A stretch of DNA of 18,767 bases, taken from NCBI GenBank assembly GCA_902464965.1, contig CABQLI010000041.1, positions 1 to 18,767 on the forward strand. Direction: 5' to 3'. Made by a program: the position numbers and the translations under genes. A model generated the notes under the pieces. That model was given only the letters and a program-made list of their open reading frames with translations. It made no database searches and was not told the DNA's origin. How positions within the stretch are numbered: the stretch's first letter is position 1; the number at the start of each line of letters is the position of its first letter. Shown here piece by piece: positions 14,901 through 18,767 of the stretch. The DNA comes from an uncultured Collinsella sp. (GTDB taxonomy: Bacteria; Actinomycetota; Coriobacteriia; Coriobacteriales; Coriobacteriaceae).

Positions 14901-16252
14901 ATATTGCCGAATGCGGGATCGTTGTTGTCACCCCAGGTTTTGCCCACCCAATCGTAGGCGAGCGAGCCGTACGGCTGTGTGGCGATATCCATCGTAAACA
15001 GCAGCGTGCAATGGTGGCGAAGCAGCTTGGTGTTCCTTGGATCGGTGCCCGAACCGGCACTCATACTCTTGTACTGATTCCACTTCCCCTCCATTTCGTC
15101 GAGGTAGCGGTTTGCCTGCTTGGCGCCCGACTCACGCGGCGATTTCTTCCAGTATTCCGGATCAGGGTTACCCGAATCGTTCATGTAGCCGACCGGTTTG
15201 TATCCTCCGCCAAACAGCACGTATCCGGCAAACGAGAAATCGAACAAAATGGGGAACGAGGGCATCCAACACGTGAACTTATTGCCGCCGATGCCGGGAA
15301 ACGCCGCCGGAAAATCAAACGGAGTGATCTCTTGGTCCATGGTAGTGGGAATGATGGTGGTCGAACCCGATTCTGCCTTTGCGGCCGGCGCGGTGACAAC
15401 GGCCATGGGGGAGGAGAGCGTATAGGTCTTGCCCTGGTAGTCGAGGACAAAGCGCAACTTGCATCCTTCTTCCAGAAGGCCCGATGCCGCGTCGAGAAAC
15501 TTGTCTTCGAGCGTGAACGTCGCCAGATTATCCGCGCCCGATGCGCTGGCCTTGACTTGGCCAATCTGCGTGACAGTTTCGGGCGAGCTGCCCGTGGCGG
15601 GCATTACCTTGTTGATGTGCAACGTTGCCTGTCCGCCCTGTGGCAGATGTGCCTGCACGGTAAAGGCGTGCGTGTCGGGCTGGTCATTTGCCGTGTCGTC
15701 CTTCGGCAGTGCCATAAACGTGGCGTCGGCGTACTGGATGTCCCATTCGTCGAACGTGAGCTGTCGAAAGTACGGCTCGCCATCGGAGAGCGGACGTGTG
15801 GGTGCGGTAATGGCGGTGCCGCCCTGGACACGCGCGAGGGGAATCTCGACAACGCGGTAGCCAGCCATGCTAATGGAGATGCCGCCGTTAAAGTCGTACG
15901 CGTCAAGGAGCGTTGCCTCGTCTACGTAGCCTTCCGAAAGCGGCGCGACCTCAAAGATAGCCGTGCCTTCGTTATCGGTAGTGGCGGTGAGCTGCTTGCC
16001 TGCGGCATAGCGCGATGTGAGCGTGACCTTGGCGCCTGCGATAGGCGTATTCTTGTTGGCGACGTCGACCACCACCACGCCGAACATAGTGCGCGAGAGA
16101 ACGAGCACACTGAAGGGGTCTTTTTCGTCGGCATAGGCTTCGGTGGGCGCGAACGGCAGCAGGAAGGCGTTTGCGCTTCCCGGCACGCGCGGCAACATAA
16201 TGCTTGCCAGCGAGGACGCTCCGGCGATAAGTAACGAACGGCGATCAAGCAT
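11906..16252 (-). CDS. Giant Tat-exported surface protein with LAxTG-like end
   Basis: This is a 1448-residue protein predicted to be exported folded and possibly sortase-attached. The N-terminus MLDRRSLLIAGASSLASIML has the twin arginine and a hydrophobic core, with a likely cleavage after EAYA. A transthyretin/CNA-B-like segment follows (about 60-115, IAGAKVTLTS and DNEGTAIFEV). The long middle part has beta-rich repeats of unknown family, with no catalytic motif I can name. Near the end comes a CARDB-like segment (FMVTVRNDGNTLLTAGTIDL). A Gly/Ser linker follows, then ALAGTG (about 1406-1411), a short Ala-rich stretch, RR and a 14-residue tail. LAxTG is the class E sortase signal of actinobacteria, but the hydrophobic part is short. 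The start at 16252 has GGGAG seven bases upstream; the longer frame would need a TTG at 16348. A LuxR gene precedes it. Confidence 0.85.
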   Translation of the reverse strand: MLDRRSLLIAGASSLASIMLPRVPGSANAFLLPFAPTEAYADEKDPFSVLVLSRTMFGVVVVDVANKNTPIAGAKVTLTSRYAAGKQLTATTDNEGTAIFEVAPLSEGYVDEATLLDAYDFNGGISISMAGYRVVEIPLARVQGGTAITAPTRPLSDGEPYFRQLTFDEWDIQYADATFMALPKDDTANDQPDTHAFTVQAHLPQGGQATLHINKVMPATGSSPETVTQIGQVKASASGADNLATFTLEDKFLDAASGLLEEGCKLRFVLDYQGKTYTLSSPMAVVTAPAAKAESGSTTIIPTTMDQEITPFDFPAAFPGIGGNKFTCWMPSFPILFDFSFAGYVLFGGGYKPVGYMNDSGNPDPEYWKKSPRESGAKQANRYLDEMEGKWNQYKSMSAGSGTDPRNTKLLRHHCTLLFTMDIATQPYGSLAYDWVGKTWGDNNDPAFGNIKALFQVRTDLNWTEQFTLGPVPFFLNVNPWVLAKLALAVGAHTHGSGAAFFKNISLDYSNTSGSFTIQIGLAVTFGAGVAGVASSAVRGAASLTLFIGYEKADGHQLPRLRVGADVDVDVILQFVMFKWTTKAWSGSWPTLLDSWNMSVNNGNQYVLQRSELALGGDTPYTLDARFGMPGNIEAGGVPQFIASATIVTNAELLARAEVKATAVNVAPVVRDWDQAVTCIELEADAESDDTGQIEHFVHALIGNDENAAPMYEYTYIGQATNAVADPNANSAGVSEDERGGIKPSSDNVLFSGVLSEAHMKLAMIAGVECLFRIASVRYGDNGRSRLVVHTKANGTWSAPMPVDFPLGFGEGDVERDGIFDYDFDVVEYTDGRENQDAYVLLVSGERPDGDNTLFDTASTAGILSVVRLRISNDGVRVMSHTSWRSISRGRLQEDGHHCLQCPRITVGKTLVDGRLSGAYLHRRGTTAEKALGNEAEVALECFTLWSDVSGDSLTFRQVLRFPQAPSSIELGEPENINGKMVVPVAYETADGCGCTSYAVIGQSIAGWGVMSPDATVPHTVPWPQHSGFLATVNEQLQHITWTRGASAFATQPVGAAGCGPASFSVSNNGRCVLYVENTDGKVGQTYDEEGNPVAVMGKHFRIFASTLAGDLFTEPFVMCELDHPVDQITTFLTSGGMLSALATHIVSAEKSEAELHGIEVPLVACATPTGAVATSGAVVPGAAGESFMVTVRNDGNTLLTAGTIDLYREGSSQPFSSASIGFGANARMASIYDPELAEDASANDMAHVKYALETLGARFATHPLVADNGNAVLAPGCTAQFRMSFAIPESWSDEVGKRVTLYAKARDLVALDPVTLEEIRPGANSALGAVLHELHVPDAACERSEVQVGVCGSADTTGLHDAPMTADGDGGSSGGGTDEGGGSGGSGSGSGKDHGNNKRSGKAGALAGTGDVNAPFTAAAAALAAAGARRTVLETDTANEVNSDRPR

Positions 16253-16360
16253 TTTGGGCTCCCATCCCGCAAATATCGGAGGAAATAATCCAATTTTGCG
16301 AGAAGGTGCCCCGTGGCGGTAGTGCCGTTCAAGGGTCAAAATGTCCAAATTGATCGAGCG

Positions 16361-16394
16361 AAGCGCCGGGTTCCGGAACGCGTTCGATGCGCTT
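16361..16394. promoter_or_regulatory. Overlapping palindromes upstream of the giant surface protein
   Basis: GTTCCGGAAC (16370-16379) and GAACGCGTTC (16376-16385) are both perfect 10-bp palindromes sharing GAAC. An outer pair AAGCGC (16361-16366) and GCGCTT (16389-16394) encloses them. The cluster lies between the LuxR gene and the surface protein, about 120 bp before the latter's start. It is a candidate site for the LuxR regulator, or part of a weak terminator for it. Confidence 0.45.
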
Positions 16395-16407
16395 GGCAGC
16401 CCGGTCG

Positions 16408-17415
16408 CTAACGCAACATGTGGGCAACCAGCTCGGCGCGAGTTCCGATACCAAGCTTGGCATACACTCCTGATAGGCGGTTTTTAACGGTGCCCGGCGA
16501 AACTTCCATGTGGCGTGCGATTTCGGCGTTGGTCCATCCGCGGCAGGCGAGCATGGCCATGGTGAACTCTGTGGTCGTTAAATCGTCGGCCACGTCCTCG
16601 CCCGAATCGGGGTTGTGGATGCGCCGCCAGCCGTAGCTGAATCGATACGTAATCTCGATGATGCGTGCGAAATCGTCAGGGTATTGCGATTTTAGGCATG
16701 CCTCGATGAGTCCCTGCAAAAGGCCGTGGTGCTCGCCGATGAGTTCGATAAGGCCGTCGGGACGCGCAATGTCCCAAGCGGCTCCGAAGTGTGCTTTTGC
16801 GGCGTCGATGTCCTTGAGGCTCATGCATGCCATGGAAGCTGCCAGGTGCAGGAACAGTTCCGAGATCGGATAGCTCCCCTGTTTCATGATCAGGGCGTTT
16901 TCCGCCATGCCCAGACTGCGGCCATATTCGCCGCGCAGGTACAGGGCATGCGCCATCACGTAGCTGGCGAACAGGCGCAGGCCTTCGGGCAGATGCGCCG
17001 CAAGCGGATAAAACTCTTCGGCAGAATACGGGGAAGACAAGTGCAGCAGGACGCTTGCGGCCGAGGCGAACAGGATATGCGTGGCGTGTACGGCGGGTGA
17101 TTCCTCGTCAGTTGGCGTATCGAGGATGCCCGCAAGACAACGGCGGGCGTCGGCGATACGGTTGAGCGACAGGCTGGCGTATCCGCAGATAAAGCATGCG
17201 GAATAGCGCAGCGCGGGATCGGTGGCGTCAAGATAGGGGTGCGCCGTCTTGGCAGCGAGGGCGGCCTGTCCGCGAAAGTACAGCGCTTCTGCCGTGGCGA
17301 TGGTGCGCGAATCGGGGTCGGAAATGCCTGCAACCGCAGCGTCAATCTGCCCCGGCACAAAGGCGGTGCACATCAACGGCATGGGAACGCATGGGTAGCC
17401 ATCGCAGTCCATCAT
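16408..17415 (-). CDS. LuxR-type transcriptional regulator with helical repeat N-terminus
   Basis: This is a 335-residue regulator. The C-terminal LuxR/GerE helix-turn-helix covers about 279-335 (LTTTEFTMAMLACRGWTNAE and ARHMEVSPGTVKNRLSGVYA). The N-terminal 250 residues are helical and Ala-rich with TPR-like spacing (LRYSACFICGYASLSLNRIADARRCL, then FASYVMAHALYLRGEYGRSLGMAENAL), and no receiver or P-loop domain is present. The open frame extends to 17757, but GGGAG at about 17420 fits the adjacent ATG codons at 17415 and 17412, so the upstream residues are not translated. It lies 155 nt upstream of the giant surface protein on the same strand and is a good candidate to control it. The signal is unknown. 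Confidence 0.85.
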   Translation of the reverse strand: MMDCDGYPCVPMPLMCTAFVPGQIDAAVAGISDPDSRTIATAEALYFRGQAALAAKTAHPYLDATDPALRYSACFICGYASLSLNRIADARRCLAGILDTPTDEESPAVHATHILFASAASVLLHLSSPYSAEEFYPLAAHLPEGLRLFASYVMAHALYLRGEYGRSLGMAENALIMKQGSYPISELFLHLAASMACMSLKDIDAAKAHFGAAWDIARPDGLIELIGEHHGLLQGLIEACLKSQYPDDFARIIEITYRFSYGWRRIHNPDSGEDVADDLTTTEFTMAMLACRGWTNAEIARHMEVSPGTVKNRLSGVYAKLGIGTRAELVAHMLR

Positions 17416-17555
17416 CCATCTCCCAACAGCTGGCAACAATAGCAGCAATTGTACCCCTGCTGCTCGGGACTGGAATTTGTGAGTATCGCCTACGATTATG
17501 CCGAACGTATAAAGGAAGAGTCTATTGTCGATGCTCCCAAGGTGGCTACCGAAGC

Positions 17556-17936
17556 CTAGCTGACCTCGACATTCGGAAAAATTGCCACCCCTGTAAAAAG
17601 CTCTGCCGCAGCGATGGGAAACGCATCTTCTAGGCATTCCGTCGTCTCCAGCCAGCGCTGGACTGCTGCTGTCGCCTGCGCGTTGGCGAGCGGGGCGTGG
17701 GGACCGTCCGGCGACCAGCGGTGACGGGCGAGCCCTGCCGCGTGCGTGGGCCTCCATCGGCGTAGACCCATGGCCCGCATGGCATCGGAGAAGTCCACCA
17801 TGGCGTCCAGGACCTTACCGTCCGGCACGTCCAGCCTAGCGGCTCTCTTGAACCCGAGGTCGAAGGGGGCGTTGTACAAGGCATATGGGGCCGAGTGGAA
17901 GTGGATCAAAAGAGCGTTACTTGACGTTTCATGCAT
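17556..17936 (-). pseudogene. N-terminally truncated DnaQ-like (DEDDh) exonuclease
   Basis: The 126-residue frame has strong third-position GC and matches the C-terminal half of DEDDh 3'-5' exonucleases. YNAPFDLGFKR corresponds to motif II (normally HNAxFDxGFL), and HAPLANAQATAAVQRWLE corresponds to motif III (normally HxAxxDAxAT). The motif III Asp appears as Asn and the motif II His as Tyr. The N-terminal motif I (D-x-E) is missing, and no start with a good ribosome binding site is visible. It is probably a decayed fragment; it could instead be a small protein that has lost nuclease activity. Confidence 0.6.
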
Positions 17937-18002
17937 AATGCCAACCGCCCCGCGACATCACGTTCGCAGCGCGCAGGGGCCGGAGAATCTTCGCGATGAG
18001 AG

Positions 18003-18048
18003 TTGACGTCTAATACCTTGCATCGTATAGTGTGTATAGCATAGTATA
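18003..18048 (+). promoter_or_regulatory. Promoter and TATAG repeat/dyad of the PadR operon
   Basis: TTGACG (18003-18008), a 17-nt spacer and TATAGT (18026-18031) form a near-consensus promoter. From 18026 to 18048 the sequence carries TATAG twice and ends TATA, giving an imperfect 23-bp dyad over the -10 and start site. PadR proteins commonly repress their own promoter at such a site. Confidence 0.6.
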
Positions 18049-18068
18049 TGACGAGAGGAGGTGTGCGG

Positions 18069-18389
18069 ATGGAGGCCCAGATGAAGCGCGGCTTCCTGGA
18101 GGCCTGCGTGCTCGCGGCCGTCTCCGGCGAGGAGTCCTACGGCTACCAGATCGTGAAGGACGTGCCGGCGAGCATGGGGCTCACGGAGTCGACGCTCTAC
18201 CCGCTGCTCAAGCGCCTGGAGAAGGCCGGGTGCATCACGGCGCGCTCTGCCGAGCACAACGGGCGGCTGCGCCGGTACTACCGCATCACGGACGATGGGC
18301 GTGCGCGCATCGAGGAGTTCCTGGCCGAGTGGCCGTCCGTACGGGAGATTTACGCATACGTTGAGGGGGCGCACCATGACGCGCGATGA
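18069..18389 (+). CDS. PadR-family winged-helix regulator
   Basis: This is a 106-residue PadR regulator of the short (PadR-s2) kind. The winged helix is complete: KRGFLEACVLAAVSGEESYGYQIVKDV, ESTLYPLLKRLEKAGCITARS, and RRYYRITDDGRARIEEFLAEW. AGGAGG at 18056-18061 lies seven bases before the ATG, which decides the start over the ATG at 18048. Its last 14 bases overlap the start of the DUF1700 gene, so the two are translationally coupled. Members of this pairing respond to envelope stress or antimicrobials in related bacteria; here that is inference. GC content is clearly higher than in the region to its left. Confidence 0.93.
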   Translation: MEAQMKRGFLEACVLAAVSGEESYGYQIVKDVPASMGLTESTLYPLLKRLEKAGCITARSAEHNGRLRRYYRITDDGRARIEEFLAEWPSVREIYAYVEGAHHDAR

Positions 18390-18767
18390 GTTTCTGGGCC
18401 GGTTGGGCGAGCTGCTTGCCTGCCTGCCGGCCGAGCAGGTGGAGGAGACCAAGGCGTTCTATGCGGAGGCCATCGCCGACCGCATGGAGGACGGTATGAG
18501 CGAGGAGGAGGCCGTGGCCGCCATGGGCGCCCCCGGCGAGGTTGCCGAGGCCACGCTCGACGACCTGCCCGCCGTGCCGCGCGCGATCGCGAGGACGCGC
18601 CGGCGCGGCACCGCGCTGCTGTGGGTGCTGACCATCGTGGGCTCCCCGGTGTGGGTGCCGCTGCTCGCCGCCTTCGCCGCCGTGGCCGTCACGGTCTATA
18701 TCTGCATCTGGGTGCTGGCGCTCTGCGTGTGGATCGTCGCGGCGGCACTCGGGGGCGTGGGCGTAGT
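18376..18767 (+). CDS. DUF1700/HAAS-domain membrane protein (partial, runs off edge)
   Basis: The first 130 residues are visible. The N-terminal HAAS/DUF1700 module (MTRDEFLGRLGELLACLPAE, then FYAEAIADRMEDGMSEEEAV, then AAMGAPGEVA) is helical and acidic and probably interacts with the PadR protein or a partner. After a basic stretch (RAIARTRRRG), two hydrophobic spans begin (LLWVLTIVGSPVWVPLLAAF, then ICIWVLALCVWIVAAALGG). GAGGGGG precedes the ATG. The usual downstream gene is a DUF4097 adhesin-like protein, which would lie outside the window. Confidence 0.88.
   Translation, partial: MTRDEFLGRLGELLACLPAEQVEETKAFYAEAIADRMEDGMSEEEAVAAMGAPGEVAEATLDDLPAVPRAIARTRRRGTALLWVLTIVGSPVWVPLLAAFAAVAVTVYICIWVLALCVWIVAAALGGVGV

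Noticed and set aside
15011..16234. 407-codon plus-strand frame opposite the N-terminus of the giant surface protein
   Set aside because: Shadow frame with no start context; the opposite strand has a Tat signal and a good ribosome binding site.
16253..16348. N-terminal extension of the giant surface protein from a TTG
   Set aside because: It would bury the Tat signal 32 residues in, and the internal ATG at 16252 has a ribosome binding site.
17416..17757. N-terminal extension of the LuxR regulator
   Set aside because: The extra residues are Arg/Gly-rich noise overlapping the exonuclease remnant; GGGAG marks the start at 17415/17412.
1..18767. tRNA, rRNA, CRISPR array or complete insertion sequence
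   Set aside because: I saw no cloverleaf, no regularly spaced repeat array, and no transposase-like frame. A tRNA or covariance scan would be needed to exclude small RNAs.

Overview
The window looks like a chromosomal segment of a Coriobacteriia gut actinobacterium, most likely Collinsella. This rests on moderately high GC, an LPxTG surface protein, a PadR/DUF1700 pair, an XRE regulator with a small membrane protein, a Tat-exported giant surface protein with a LuxR regulator, and a second divergent type IIA topoisomerase pair. The genus call is inference from gene content; no database was searched.

Layout. 1-392: the end of an upstream gene, then a decayed stretch. 389-1220: a cupin gene diverging from an HxlR/DUF24 regulator, with a candidate operator between them. 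1221-1850: a hairpin-rich stretch with the frameshifted C-terminal remnant of a sirtuin-like gene. 1851-2768: an LPxTG-anchored surface protein. 3088-3618: an FMN-dependent flavodoxin-like reductase, followed by a 15-bp inverted repeat. 3727-6295: an accessory island of two divergent AAA-type ATPases, one with a C-terminal winged helix and one of the DUF4143 type. Between them lie a 13-bp direct repeat, a remnant of another ATPase copy, a 27-bp palindrome and a near-consensus promoter. 6388-10671: subunits A and B of a divergent type IIA topoisomerase, co-oriented as an operon. 10991-11815: an XRE regulator and a four-helix membrane protein. 11906-16252: a 1448-residue Tat-exported protein with a Ser/Gly linker and an LAxTG-like end. 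16408-17415: a LuxR-type regulator directly upstream of it. 17556-17936: a truncated DnaQ-like exonuclease. 18069-18767: a PadR regulator overlapping a DUF1700/HAAS membrane protein that runs off the edge.

The strongest regulatory signal is a perfect Gram-positive LexA-type box, CGAAC-N4-GTTCG, in the topoisomerase upstream region. It suggests DNA-damage control of the pair. Subunit B carries an N-G-L-G ATP-binding loop instead of the GyrB/ParE G-L-H-G-V-G loop. Subunit A lacks a recognisable GyrA box and has Ala at the quinolone-determining serine position. Together these features make the operon the best candidate for an under-described system here. The two ATPases, each with a conspicuous repeat just upstream, are the second.
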